Below, piece by piece: positions 14,671 to 23,302 of a stretch of DNA of 63,214 nucleotides. The translations under genes were made by a program, and so were the position numbers. Source of the DNA: Blastococcus sp. TF02A-35 (GTDB lineage: Bacteria; Actinomycetota; Actinomycetes; Mycobacteriales; Geodermatophilaceae); assembly GCF_004571075.1 (NCBI RefSeq), contig NZ_SPQP01000022.1:1-63214 (forward strand), in the 5' to 3' direction. Positions within the stretch are counted from its first letter, which is position 1; the number at the start of each line of letters is the position of its first letter. The notes under the pieces are model-generated. The model ran no database searches and was not told the DNA's origin. It saw only the letters and a list, made by a program, of their open reading frames with translations.

Positions 14671-15033
14671 TCACATCCGCGTGCAGGTGACTCCGTCGTC
14701 GTCCGGGGTGCACGTCCATCGGCCGAAGCGCTCCACCTGGTCGGCGAGCAGCTGTCGGTCGGCGTCGGTGGTGGCGGGCGTGAACCCCTCAACGAGGGCC
14801 GCGGAAAGCTCGTCTCCGCGCCACAGGGGGCGCTCCCGGAAGGCGTCGACCACTGCGGCGCCGGTCAGGCGCAGCGTGTTGGCCAGGCGTCCGCTCAGGC
14901 TCTCGATGGCGCCTGCGGCCATGAAGGGGATCTGCTCGAGGTTGACCGCTTGCGTAACAGCCCCGCCGATCACGGGGATCGTCAGCACCCACCAGCCGCC
15001 CTCGCGCTGACACTCCACCTCATAGCTGTCCAC
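14671..15033 (-). CDS. HicB-like small protein
   Basis: 120 aa. Residues about 2-45 read YEVECQREGGWWVLTIPVIG followed by an Asn-Leu-Glu-Gln helix, the partial RNase H-like fold found in HicB-type antitoxins. The rest is a charged helical extension (LADQVERFGRWTC). No HicA-type partner (GSHxxF) is seen next to it, so a complete toxin-antitoxin pair is not supported. It is leftward, 30 bp upstream of the DUF4177-like gene, and probably co-transcribed with it. Confidence 0.55.
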   Translation of the reverse strand: MDSYEVECQREGGWWVLTIPVIGGAVTQAVNLEQIPFMAAGAIESLSGRLANTLRLTGAAVVDAFRERPLWRGDELSAALVEGFTPATTDADRQLLADQVERFGRWTCTPDDDGVTCTRM

Positions 15034-15059
15034 GCCCGCGAGTGTGCCGGGTGGACGGC

Positions 15060-15215
15060 ATGAAGCGCCCAGTCGAGCGTCAGCGGGAGTGGTGGGAGCA
15101 GGCGCAGACCGAGGCCCGTGCCCGTCTGGCGCGCATCGACCGCGGTGAGACGAGCGCGCCGGCGCAGGTCGTGCGCTGCCTGCGGCTTTTCGTCGGGCCG
15201 GAGATGCGGCGGTGA
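15060..15215 (+). CDS. Very short basic hypothetical protein
   Basis: 51 aa from ATG 15060: MKRPVERQREWWEQAQTEAR, then a basic helix ending VRCLRLFVGPEMRR. The stop overlaps the GTG of the next gene (GTGA), which supports real translation. It looks like one long amphipathic helix. No family is recognised. Confidence 0.5.
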   Translation: MKRPVERQREWWEQAQTEARARLARIDRGETSAPAQVVRCLRLFVGPEMRR

Positions 15216-15637
15216 CGGGCGCCGACCTCGACGAGCTGCGCCGGATCTTCTGCGCCGACCAAGCTGCGGCGGCGCTCGAGGACGCCTGCGAGGTGATCGC
15301 TGCGACGGCCGGCGCCCGTGGCGTGGACTACTCACAGCGCCCGTCAGGCTGGGTGCTGCATCTGATGCGGAGGGCTCGACGCATGCGGTGCGGGCATGGG
15401 CCGCGGGAGGGGGCAGGCGCGGTGGTGTTCGTGCCGGCACACGTGGGTCAGCTGCTGTGCCGTGCCTGCGCTCACCAGGTGGCGAAGGACCTGCGCCGGT
15501 CGCTGGATGGGCGCCGGTGCGACGTGTGCCGCGAGGAAGCCGCGCTGGAGCCGTTCATGTTCCAGCTCGACGCGCTGCTGGTCACCGGCCGATGCTGCGC
15601 CGGGTGCCGGCCGACCGTGTACGGGGAGGCGAGATGA
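15212..15637 (+). CDS. Cys-rich putative zinc-binding phage protein
   Basis: 141 aa from a coupled GTG. The N-terminal half is helical. The C-terminal half has four metal-ligand clusters: RMRCGHG, LLCRACAHQ, RRCDVC and RCCAGC, which could build two zinc sites. Similar Cys-rich small proteins occur in actinobacteriophages without known function; DNA or RNA binding is a reasonable guess only. Confidence 0.6.
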   Translation: MTGADLDELRRIFCADQAAAALEDACEVIAATAGARGVDYSQRPSGWVLHLMRRARRMRCGHGPREGAGAVVFVPAHVGQLLCRACAHQVAKDLRRSLDGRRCDVCREEAALEPFMFQLDALLVTGRCCAGCRPTVYGEAR

Positions 15638-15638
15638 A

Positions 15639-16091
15639 CTATCCGCCGCTGATCTGCCCGGTGACCACCCCGCTGGCCACATCGACGATGAAGTCGCGGC
15701 TGGCGCTCCGAAAACCCTCGAGGATGCGCTTCGCGCGGCTCTTCGCCTCCTCGGTGGGGGCGTTCGCCACCGCGGCTTCGAGGGCGGCCATGAGCCGGTC
15801 TGCGGCGGTGTCGGGTGAAGGCCACTGGCCCACCTCGCGGCGCCCCGCGGCAGTCACCTTCGAGAAGAAGGCGAGCCCCCAGTCCGTGCCGCGGCCTTCG
15901 GCGAAGCCCGCATCGATGAGGGTTTCACCGATTGCAGCGACGGCGGCCTCGTCCATGTCGAGCGCCGTGGCGACCGCGCGCACGTCCACGCGGGTGGTCG
16001 TCGGGTCGTCCCCGAAGGCGCGGGCGACTTCCCGGAGGACGAGGAGGTCACGGCTGTACCAGGTGTCGGGCAACGGCTCCGGTCGGGTCAC
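15639..16091 (-). CDS. Hypothetical protein with winged-helix-like N-terminus
   Basis: 150 aa, leftward, its stop one base from the stop of the convergent Cys-rich gene. Residues about 20-90 (DPTTTRVDVRAVATALDMDE, AAVAAIGETLIDAGFAEG, then strands around WGLAFFSKVTAAGRREVGQW) have a winged-helix-like pattern. The C-terminal half is helical and ends in a hydrophobic stretch. No family assignment; it could be a regulator of the late genes that begin just to its right. Confidence 0.55.
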   Translation of the reverse strand: MTRPEPLPDTWYSRDLLVLREVARAFGDDPTTTRVDVRAVATALDMDEAAVAAIGETLIDAGFAEGRGTDWGLAFFSKVTAAGRREVGQWPSPDTAADRLMAALEAAVANAPTEEAKSRAKRILEGFRSASRDFIVDVASGVVTGQISGG

Positions 16092-16127
16092 CGCTCCGAC
16101 GCTAGTAGCCGCTGGCGGTGGCCGCTG

Positions 16128-16553
16128 ATGGACACGTCGGGTCGGACGCCTCGTCGTCCTCGGCCGGCTCCGGTGTCGGGGGCGGCGGCTTGGGTGGTGA
16201 CGGTGTTCCTAGGGCGGCAGGGCTTCGCGCAGTGGCTTCCTGGGCCGCTGGCGTCGCTGAGTCCGACGGAGCGGGAGCAGGTGGCCGAGGCGCTTCGGGA
16301 CCTCCAGGAGGTCGCCGGGGAGTACCGCGAATGGCGGGCTTCCGAGGTCGGCAGCTCGGAAGGGGTGGACTCGGCACCGGCTGCACCGTTGTCGCATGAG
16401 ATCAGCGTGCGTGAGGCGGCGGACATGCTGCGAGTGAGCGACCGGCGGGTCCGTCAGCTCTGCGACGAGGGCACCATCGGGGCCCGCAAGCCCGGGTGGT
16501 CCTGGCTCGTCGACCGGGCGAGCGTGGAGCTCCACCGGCGAGGTGCGGCGTGA
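16128..16553 (+). CDS. HTH protein with MerR/excisionase-type C-terminal domain
   Basis: 141 aa. A Pro-rich start is followed by a helical segment (SPTEREQVAEALRDLQEVAG). Residues about 90-138 carry a clear HTH (SVREAADMLRVSDRRVRQLC, GTIGARKPGWSWLVDRASVE). Its stop overlaps the protease GTG, so it heads the structural-gene transcript and could be its regulator. It is the third of four excisionase-like HTH genes in the element. Confidence 0.7.
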   Translation: MDTSGRTPRRPRPAPVSGAAAWVVTVFLGRQGFAQWLPGPLASLSPTEREQVAEALRDLQEVAGEYREWRASEVGSSEGVDSAPAAPLSHEISVREAADMLRVSDRRVRQLCDEGTIGARKPGWSWLVDRASVELHRRGAA

Positions 16554-17449
16554 CGGCGGGCATCGACGCCGCCATCGCGTCTGCGTTCGGCCGCAAGCCC
16601 GCCGCGTCGACGTCCGAGTCCGCTGGCTGGCGCACGGGCCCACCCGGGAAGCTGACGGAGGCCGAGTTCACGGCCCGCTTCGGCACGCTGTCGAGCATGC
16701 ACAGCCACGCGCAGTGGCAGGAGCACCAGCGTCGGCGTGCAGCCGTCGAGGAGACCGACCGGCAGATCGCCGAGGAGCAGAAGGTGCTGCGGCTGGCGGA
16801 GGCGCACGGCTGGGACTGGCTGCGGTCGAACAGCAGCGGCGAGCTGGCCACCGTGGCGGAGTCCGTGAAGCAGCGCCTCGGCGGATCGGGCACACAGCTG
16901 CGGGAGTCGCTGGCCGGCGCCCTGCTGGACGCCGGCATGCGGGTGCGCCTGCAGGAGGCCACCGCGGTCGCCCCGCGGCCCCTGACTGGTCGGCGGATCA
17001 GGGTCACGATCGCGACGCCTGGAATGGGTGCGAGCGGCCACTACGGCGCCGAGGTGCTCCAGGCCGCTGCCCGCGAGCGGGTCTTCCCGGCGGGCTTGCA
17101 CATGATGATCGACCACAGCACGCCCAGCGAACAGCGCGAACGGCCTGAGGGGTCCGTCCGCGACCTCGCGGGGGTGCTCACCACCGACGCCCGCTGGGAC
17201 GACAACGCCTTGGTGGCCGAGGCGGAGCTGATGCCGGCGCACGCGGATCTGTTGGCGCCCATGGCCAACGTGATCGGCGTGAGTCTGCGCGCCTCCGGGG
17301 ACGTGGAGATGGGCGAGGTCGGCGGTCAGTACGTCCGCAAGATCACTCGCCTCATCCCTCCCGCCGTCTCGGTGGACTTCGTGACGAAGGCCGGTCGTGG
17401 TGGTCGGTTCGAGGTGCTCGAGTCGGAGCGTCCGCGATGGGACTGGTGA
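16550..17449 (+). CDS. Prohead (capsid maturation) protease
   Basis: 299 aa from GTG 16550, overlapping the previous stop. The C-terminal 170 residues follow the actinophage prohead-protease pattern: GHYGAEVLQAAARERVFPAG, then HMMIDHS with the candidate catalytic His (about 187), DLAGVLTTDARWDDNALVAE, GVSLRASGD with the candidate Ser (about 244), and VSVDFVTKAGRGG. The N-terminal 130 residues are charged and helical. Such proteases normally cleave scaffold and capsid after assembly, yet no capsid gene is present, so the substrate would have to come from elsewhere. Confidence 0.75.
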   Translation: MTAGIDAAIASAFGRKPAASTSESAGWRTGPPGKLTEAEFTARFGTLSSMHSHAQWQEHQRRRAAVEETDRQIAEEQKVLRLAEAHGWDWLRSNSSGELATVAESVKQRLGGSGTQLRESLAGALLDAGMRVRLQEATAVAPRPLTGRRIRVTIATPGMGASGHYGAEVLQAAARERVFPAGLHMMIDHSTPSEQRERPEGSVRDLAGVLTTDARWDDNALVAEAELMPAHADLLAPMANVIGVSLRASGDVEMGEVGGQYVRKITRLIPPAVSVDFVTKAGRGGRFEVLESERPRWDW

Positions 17450-18486
17450 AGACGGTGACGGCAGCGATCCGGTCAAGGAAGTCCGCGGAGTCGGAGGTGG
17501 CCCGCCTGGAGCGTGCGGTGGCCACGTGGGAGGACGACGCGCAGCGCACCGCCACGGAGCTCGAGGAGCTGGAGGCGTCCACCGCGTCGCTCGTGGACTC
17601 CGACGATCCGCGCGCCGCTGCCCGCGAGATGGCAGGCAAGGCCATGGAGTTGCGCTTCCTGGTCGACGGTGCCCGTGCTGCGGCGGAGAAGAGCCGGCTG
17701 CAGCTGCGTGACGCCCGCGAGGAGCTGGCGCTGGCGCAGGCGGCGGAGAAGCGGCAGCAGGCCGCGAAGCTGACCGCGGAGGCCGACGCCCACCAGGTCA
17801 AGGTCGACGAGCTGCTGCGGCAGCTCGAGGAGCTTGACGGGCCGCGCTACGTGCCCGACTGGCCCACGCCCGAAGAGCACCAGCGACTCCTGAACACCTA
17901 CGGCCGGGTGGAGCGGACGCTCTCGAAGAGCGAGGTGCTGCGGAAGCCCATCGGTCCGCTCCTGGCGGAGGCGGAGCAACTGGAGCGGCAGGTGCGGGAG
18001 GCCCGCGCCGATCGGGCTGAGAGGGAGTCGCCGGTGGTGCCGTCGGCTTCGGTCATCGTGCCCCGCTGGGACGACATCGACGGCACGAGCCAGGTGAGCT
18101 GCTCGGTGAATCGCGGCACCGGTTCGGTCACCTTTGAGGTGTCCACGAGTGCCGACGGCATCGATTTCGTGACACTGCCGGACGAGCAGGGGCGGCGCTC
18201 CTGGGGCAAGCGGGTGAAGCTGCAGGCTGGCGGCGGCAGGGCGACGGTCCGCTGCAACGGCCAGGTACTCGCCGAGGAGCACCGGCCGGGCCGTCTGCTG
18301 AACGACGGCGTCGCCCGCTGGTGGGTCGATGCGGTTCGCTGCCCGACCTGCCGGCATGTCGCGCCGGTGACGAAGCGCGCTCCCAGCAAGACATCGAGCT
18401 ACACGGACGGCGACGTGCTGGCCATCGCCTGCCAGAGCGGCTGCCAAGTGCGCTCTCGGGACCTGGCCGGACAGGGCGCCCGATGA
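17437..18486 (+). CDS. Coiled-coil protein with C-terminal Cys motif, protease-linked
   Basis: 349 aa, overlapping the protease by 13 bp. Residues about 10-115 and 155-195 are strongly heptad-like and Glu/Arg/Ala-rich (ESEVARLERAVATWEDDAQR, LRDAREELALAQAAEKRQQ), like a scaffold or the delta domain of a capsid precursor. Residues about 205-285 are beta-rich (ASVIVPRWDDIDGTSQVSCS, VTFEVSTSADGIDFVTL). The end has CPTCRHV and CQSGC, a possible zinc site. I do not recognise the family. Position after the protease suggests a head-assembly role, but a regulator or decoy is equally possible. Confidence 0.55.
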   Translation: MGLVKTVTAAIRSRKSAESEVARLERAVATWEDDAQRTATELEELEASTASLVDSDDPRAAAREMAGKAMELRFLVDGARAAAEKSRLQLRDAREELALAQAAEKRQQAAKLTAEADAHQVKVDELLRQLEELDGPRYVPDWPTPEEHQRLLNTYGRVERTLSKSEVLRKPIGPLLAEAEQLERQVREARADRAERESPVVPSASVIVPRWDDIDGTSQVSCSVNRGTGSVTFEVSTSADGIDFVTLPDEQGRRSWGKRVKLQAGGGRATVRCNGQVLAEEHRPGRLLNDGVARWWVDAVRCPTCRHVAPVTKRAPSKTSSYTDGDVLAIACQSGCQVRSRDLAGQGAR

Positions 18487-18626
18487 CCAGGGTGCCGGGG
18501 CGTCAACGCCACCCGCAGCGCGCCGGGCATGGCGCTCGTCGGGACCGAAGGTGGCCACCAACAGCCCCTGCCCTCCTTGGGGCGGCCACCTGCGCCCTGG
18601 CACCCCATAACTTCACACGGAGCTGA
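18483..18626 (+). CDS. Possible 47-aa protein (doubtful)
   Basis: The ATG overlaps the stop of the coiled-coil gene (ATGA), and the frame runs 47 codons with a very basic product (VPGRQRHPQRAGHGARRDRR). Coupling is its only support. Otherwise 18487-18634 holds nothing recognisable. Confidence 0.2.
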   Translation: MTRVPGRQRHPQRAGHGARRDRRWPPTAPALLGAATCALAPHNFTRS

Positions 18627-18634
18627 GGACCACC

Positions 18635-18814
18635 TTGATCACCTGGGAGTACCGGACGCTGCTGATCGCGACGCAGCTGGGCACGTGGCTCGACCAGCTC
18701 AACGCGCTGGGCGCGGACGGCTGGGAGGTCGTCGGCCGCGACATCACCGAGGAGCGCAGCGTGCTCCTGCGCCGGCCTGCGCCGGCGGCGGCCGGGATGG
18801 TGACGGGTGACTAA
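18635..18814 (+). CDS. DUF4177-like small protein (tail-adjacent)
   Basis: 59 aa from a TTG start at 18635 preceded by GAGGAC. It reads ITWEYRTLLIATQLGTWLDQ, then GADGWEVVGRD and a final strand RSVLLRRP, that is, the strand-helix-GWEV-strand pattern of DUF4177. It resembles the product of 14392-14640 in layout. Function unknown; it directly precedes the tape measure gene. Confidence 0.55.
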   Translation: MITWEYRTLLIATQLGTWLDQLNALGADGWEVVGRDITEERSVLLRRPAPAAAGMVTGD

Positions 18815-18868
18815 CCCCGGGCGGCGCCCGCGACGGTGCCGCGTGTCGTCCGGCCAGGGGGTGGCCTG

Positions 18869-21800
18869 ATGCCGAGGGTTCTCGAGACCATCCTGACGGC
18901 CAGGAACCTGCTGTCCCCGGAGCTGTTGAAGGCCGCGAAGGACGTCACAGCGTTCAGCGCTCACGTGGCTGCGGCGAACGAGCGGGCCGCCACGTCGGCG
19001 ACCACCTCGGCCCGCGCTCAGGCCGCCGCCACCACGGCGGTCACCACCGCGTCGAACAACGCCGCGGCCGCGACGACGAGCAGCGCCGCACGGCAGGCCG
19101 CCGCAGCCGACAAGATCGCCCTGTCGAACGTCAAGGCGTCGACGTCGGCCACCGCCTCGGCGCAGGCTCAGGCCCGAGCGCACTCCGCAGCCGCACAGTC
19201 GGCGACCACCGCCGCCCGCGTGCAGGAGTCCGCCAACCTCGCCCTGACCCGCTCCAACGGGCTCCTCGTCGGCTCCCTCGGCCCCCTCGCCACCGGGCTG
19301 GGCGCCACCGCCTTGGCCCTGGGCTACGCCGGGTACCGCGGCATGGAGTTCGACTCCGCCATGTCGCAGGTGCGAGCAGCCTCCCAGGCCACCGGCGCCA
19401 CCCTCAACGAACTCCGCGAAACCGCCATCCAGGCCGGCGCCGACACCCAGTACAGCGCCGTCGAGGCCGCACAGGGCATCACCGAGCTGTCCAAGGCCGG
19501 CGTCCAGACCACCGACATCATCAACGGCGGGCTCAAGGGCGCCCTGGACCTGGCGGCCGCCGGGCAGATGGAGGTCGCCGACGCCGCCGAGCTCGGCGCC
19601 ACTGCGCTGAACGTGTTCAACCTGCGCGGCGACCAGATGAACCACGTCGCCGACCTCCTGGCCGCCGGCGCCGGCAAGGCGCAGGGGTCCGTGCACGACC
19701 TGGGCATGGCCCTCAACCAGTCGGCGCTGGTCGCCTCCGCCACCGGTCTCACGATCGAGGAGACCACCGGCGCGCTGGCCGCGTTCGCGTCCGAGGGCCT
19801 CATCGGCTCCGACGCCGGCACCAGCTTCCGGCAGATGCTGCTGCACCTGCAGGCGCCGTCTGAGAAGGCCGCTGGGGTCATGTCCGACCTCGGCATCAGC
19901 CTGTACGACGCCAACGGCAAGTTCGTCGGCATGACGACCCTGGCCGGGCAGCTGCAGTCCCGGATGGGTCACCTGACGCAGCAGCAGCGCGACCAGGCGA
20001 TGGCCACGATCTTCGGCGCCGACGCCGTTCGGGCCTCCAACATCCTGTTCGAGCAGGGCGCGACCGGGCTGCAGCAGTGGATCGACAAGACCAACGACGC
20101 CGGGTTCGCGCAGCGGCAGGCCGCCGACCTGACGAACAACCTGCGCGGCGACCTCGAGCGGCTCGGCGGCGCGGTGGACGCGGTGTTCACCCAGATGGGA
20201 GACGGTGCACAGGGTCCGCTTCGGCTGCTGGTGCAGGGCCTCACCGGCCTCGTCACGGTCGCCGGAGACATCGTCAGCGGCATCTCCGCCCTCCCCACCC
20301 CGGTTCTCGCGGCCGCGGCCGCCTGGGGTGTCTTCCGCTTGGCCACCGGCCCCCTCGCGGGCACCCTGTCCGCGACCGGGACGGCCATCCAGAACCTCAC
20401 GACGAGCATGTCGAACGCCGTCGGGTCCGCCGCCGGGCTGCGCGCAGCCGCGAGTGGTCTCGTCGGCGCGTTCGGCGGCCCCTGGGGCCTCGCCATCACC
20501 GGCGCCACCCTCGGCCTCGGCTCACTGGTCTCCTGGCTGGACCAGTCCAGCGTCTCCACGGAGCAGGCCGCCAGCTACCAGCAACGTCTGGCGGATGCCC
20601 TAGAAGAGTCCAACGGGGCCCTCAACGAGAACGTCCGGGCGATCGCCGCCCGAGAGGCCGCCGACACCAAGATCGGTGACAGCAATCTGCTGTCCGTGTC
20701 CCGCGAGCTTGGGCTGGACCTTCCTAAGGTCACCGACGCGCTGCTCGGCAATGAGGCTGCCTACGGCGAGCTGCGCACGGCTACTGACGCGTACCTGCAG
20801 AAGGCGCTGGAGGCGGCCGACTTCAACAGCGAGGACCCGTCCTTCGTCGCGGCGATGGACAAGGTCGACGGCTACCGGGGCGCCCTTGAGGAGCTGTTTC
20901 CCGACCTGGCCGGCATGAAGCAGGGGCAGGAGGATGTCGCCGCCGCTACCGCCGAGACCGGTGGTGCGATGGAGGCCTCGGCCGGTCATGTCCGCGACTT
21001 CGGCGCTGAAGCGGACGAGGCGAAGAAGGCTGTCGACGCGCTGAAGGCCGGCCTGGACGCGCTCACCGGGGCCACGGTCACCACCTTCGAGGCCGAGTCC
21101 CAGCTTGCCGCGGCCGTCGATGAGGCGATCGGTGCGGTCGACGGACTCACGGGATCGGTGCTGAACGCCGACGGGACGCTCAACGCCTACTCCGAGTCGG
21201 GCCGACAGGCCGGTGACGTGCTCCTCGAGGTGCGAGACAAGGGCAACCAGCTCATCTCCACCCTGCGGCAGCAGGGCGCTACTGAGGACGAGGTCCGAGC
21301 GCGGGACGCCCAGCTGAGGCAGTCGTTCATTGACACCGCGGCCAGGATGGGCATCTCGTCACAGGCCGCCAACCGGCTGGCCGACGACATCCTGGGCATC
21401 CCCGACCAGCGCCTCACCCGGATCACCGCGGACGCCAGTCAGGCGAACGCTGAGATCGACGCGCTCGAGAACAAGATCCGCACTGCGGGTGGGCGGGTCG
21501 TCTACACCGCACCGAACGTCCGCAACGTCACGGGCATCTCGGCCAGGGCCGCCGGCGGCATCATCGAGGGTCCCGGCACTGGCACGTCTGACTCGATTCT
21601 CGGGATCGATCGCCAGACCGGCGCCCCCACCTCCTGGGTGTCTGCTGGAGAGTTCGTCGTCAACAAGCGGGTCACCGACGAGAACCGCCAGCTCATCGAG
21701 GCCATCAACGCGGGGCGTTTGACCCAGAAGGACGTGCTGCCACTGTTGGCCGCAGGCGGCCGCGTGGAGGGTGGCACCACCTACTACGTGGGGATGGGTC

Positions 21801-22513
21801 CGGCGAAGCTGGCCGAGCTCGAGGAGGCTCTGCTCGAGCGGTACGGCGAGCCCAGCGGCGGCGGGTCGGCGAACGGCCTCCTGCCGATCATGGCGGCGGC
21901 CCGCCAGTACGTGATGGACGTCTACGGGGTCCGCAACATCGGCGGGTTCGCCAAGCGGAACATCGCGGGCACCAACACGCCGTCGGACCACGGCATGGGC
22001 AAGGCGATCGACGTCATGACGTCGAACCTGCAGCTGGGTTGGGCGATCGCCAACGACTTCGCTTTCGGTGCGGCCAGTAACCGGTTCCGCGCCGAGAACG
22101 TGATCTGGCAGCAGTCGATCAGCAGCAACGGTGGGCCGTTCAAGCGGATGGCCGACCGCGGGTCGCCGACGCAGAACCACTACGACCACGTGCACATCGA
22201 CACGTTCGACCGTGGCGGTGTCGCGGTCGGCCAGGGCTACCTGCCGAAGGCCACCATCGCCCCGGAGCGGGTGCTGGACCCCCGCCAGACGCAGGCGTTC
22301 GAGGAGTGGATGGCCCGCCCGGCCGCGGCGATGCCGGGCTACGGCATGGCCCCGCAGATGGTCGTGGCAGCAGCACCGGCCCCGCCCAACGTCACCGTGG
22401 AGGCGCGCGTGTTCCTCGGCGACCGGGAGATCACCGACATCGTCCGGATCGAGTCCAGGGCCGTCGTCGACGGCCGCCTCGAGGACTACTACCGGCAGCG
22501 GGTCCGGCGGTGA
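18869..22513 (+). CDS. Tail tape measure protein (TP901-1 family) with C-terminal M15-like domain
   Basis: 1214 aa from ATG 18869. Residues about 25-130 are an Ala/Ser/Thr-rich helical region. Residues about 130-360 are the TP901-1 tape-measure core (FDSAMSQVRAASQATGATLN, AAQGITELSKAGVQTTDIIN, GTSFRQMLLHLQAPSEKAAG). Hydrophobic segments follow (VLAAAAAWGVFRLATGPLAG, then a Gly-rich stretch), then coiled-coil. The C-terminus (about 1010-1115) carries SDHGMGKAIDVM and HYDHVHID, with His1041, Asp1048 and His1110 placed like the zinc ligands of D,D-carboxypeptidase-type peptidoglycan enzymes. Such domains in tape measures help DNA cross the cell wall. In phages this protein spans and sets the length of the tail; no other tail gene accompanies it here. 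Confidence 0.9.
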   Translation: MPRVLETILTARNLLSPELLKAAKDVTAFSAHVAAANERAATSATTSARAQAAATTAVTTASNNAAAATTSSAARQAAAADKIALSNVKASTSATASAQAQARAHSAAAQSATTAARVQESANLALTRSNGLLVGSLGPLATGLGATALALGYAGYRGMEFDSAMSQVRAASQATGATLNELRETAIQAGADTQYSAVEAAQGITELSKAGVQTTDIINGGLKGALDLAAAGQMEVADAAELGATALNVFNLRGDQMNHVADLLAAGAGKAQGSVHDLGMALNQSALVASATGLTIEETTGALAAFASEGLIGSDAGTSFRQMLLHLQAPSEKAAGVMSDLGISLYDANGKFVGMTTLAGQLQSRMGHLTQQQRDQAMATIFGADAVRASNILFEQGATGLQQWIDKTNDAGFAQRQAADLTNNLRGDLERLGGAVDAVFTQMGDGAQGPLRLLVQGLTGLVTVAGDIVSGISALPTPVLAAAAAWGVFRLATGPLAGTLSATGTAIQNLTTSMSNAVGSAAGLRAAASGLVGAFGGPWGLAITGATLGLGSLVSWLDQSSVSTEQAASYQQRLADALEESNGALNENVRAIAAREAADTKIGDSNLLSVSRELGLDLPKVTDALLGNEAAYGELRTATDAYLQKALEAADFNSEDPSFVAAMDKVDGYRGALEELFPDLAGMKQGQEDVAAATAETGGAMEASAGHVRDFGAEADEAKKAVDALKAGLDALTGATVTTFEAESQLAAAVDEAIGAVDGLTGSVLNADGTLNAYSESGRQAGDVLLEVRDKGNQLISTLRQQGATEDEVRARDAQLRQSFIDTAARMGISSQAANRLADDILGIPDQRLTRITADASQANAEIDALENKIRTAGGRVVYTAPNVRNVTGISARAAGGIIEGPGTGTSDSILGIDRQTGAPTSWVSAGEFVVNKRVTDENRQLIEAINAGRLTQKDVLPLLAAGGRVEGGTTYYVGMGPAKLAELEEALLERYGEPSGGGSANGLLPIMAAARQYVMDVYGVRNIGGFAKRNIAGTNTPSDHGMGKAIDVMTSNLQLGWAIANDFAFGAASNRFRAENVIWQQSISSNGGPFKRMADRGSPTQNHYDHVHIDTFDRGGVAVGQGYLPKATIAPERVLDPRQTQAFEEWMARPAAAMPGYGMAPQMVVAAAPAPPNVTVEARVFLGDREITDIVRIESRAVVDGRLEDYYRQRVRR

Positions 22514-22611
22514 CCGTCACGATCGTCGGCGAGCGCCCCAACTACCAGCACCTGCAGCTACTCGCCCCCGTTCTGTCGGGGAACGTAGCTACGGTGCCGC
22601 CATGCCTGTGA
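22510..22611 (+). CDS. Possible 33-aa protein, or remnant of the next tail gene
   Basis: A GTG overlapping the tape-measure stop opens a 33-codon frame (VTVTIVGERPNYQHLQLLAP and onward). Coupling suggests translation, and a distal tail protein would normally start here. The product is far too short for one, so it may be the truncated start of a lost tail gene. Confidence 0.25.
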   Translation: MTVTIVGERPNYQHLQLLAPVLSGNVATVPPCL

Positions 22612-23075
22612 ACTTCACGCCCGAGGAGGGTGCAGCGCTGACGCTGGCCGCGAGCCGTCGTGCCTACCAGCTCATGCGGCACTTCGACCTTGGCGACGGG
22701 GAGGGCGCCGCCCAGCTGCTCATCAACGTCGAGAGCCCCAACGAGTGGATGGCCCTCGGGAGCGCCTTGAAGTCAGCGCAAACCACGACCGCCAAGAGCC
22801 TGGACTCGGAGGCGCAGCACCGCTGCGCCGTCGCCCAGGAAACGCTGCATCAGCGCTGCCTGGCGTCGAACGGCGAGAATGTGGCCCTTGCCGACTGGAT
22901 CTTCACCTCGGCCAAGTTGGCGGTGGCTCTGAAGCGGGCGGCCGAGCCGGACCAGGCCGCTCGGCTGGCCTTCTACGAGTCCCGCGCGCGCATGGTGTTC
23001 GACGCCGAAGAGAAGGGGTCGCGCGGTCCCGGCCGCGGTACGAGACAGAAGTCGGCGCGGAGCGGTACGTCATAG
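22602..23075 (+). CDS. Hypothetical protein after the tape measure
   Basis: 157 aa, all helical (FTPEEGAALTLAASRRAYQL, LIFTSAKLAVALKRAAEP-like segments in the second half) and ending in a basic tail (GRGTRQKSARSGTS). There is no membrane segment, so it is not an obvious holin. A strong hairpin follows its stop, making it the last gene of the structural transcript. No family recognised. Confidence 0.6.
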   Translation: MPVNFTPEEGAALTLAASRRAYQLMRHFDLGDGEGAAQLLINVESPNEWMALGSALKSAQTTTAKSLDSEAQHRCAVAQETLHQRCLASNGENVALADWIFTSAKLAVALKRAAEPDQAARLAFYESRARMVFDAEEKGSRGPGRGTRQKSARSGTS

Positions 23076-23078
23076 CCT

Positions 23079-23106
23079 CCTGAGGCGCCCTCAGGGGGCG
23101 CTCAGG
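23079..23106 (+). terminator. Hairpin terminator of the structural transcript
   Basis: CCTGAG-G-CGCCC (23079-23090) pairs with GGGCG-CTCAGG (23096-23106) around a five-base loop, with one bulged G. It lacks a T-run, as is common in actinobacteria. It lies four bases after the preceding stop. The rest of 23107-23302 has no gene and presumably holds the promoter for the cargo pair. Confidence 0.6.
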
Positions 23107-23302
23107 GCGGCTAGCTGGGAGCCCCGTCGAGGGAACAGTCAGTCGGTCGGTCCGTCCACGAACAGGCGACCCGGCACAAGATCACTAGGCGAATCGACAC
23201 ACCTGCGCACTACCTTGGGCGAATGACCTCTCAGGCACCCGGCTCAGGTTGAGCTAGGGCGCCTCGTGGTCGATAAGCCAGTCGAGACGAGGGGAGGCAG
23301 CC

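Noticed and set aside
14671-15033. A HicAB toxin-antitoxin system
   Set aside because: The HicB-like fold is visible, but no HicA-type double-stranded-RNA-binding partner lies on either side.
14299-15063. A long rightward frame starting with ATGA coupling after 14003-14302
   Set aside because: It runs antisense to two well-formed small genes (DUF4177-like and HicB-like) and its product is low-complexity, so it is a shadow.
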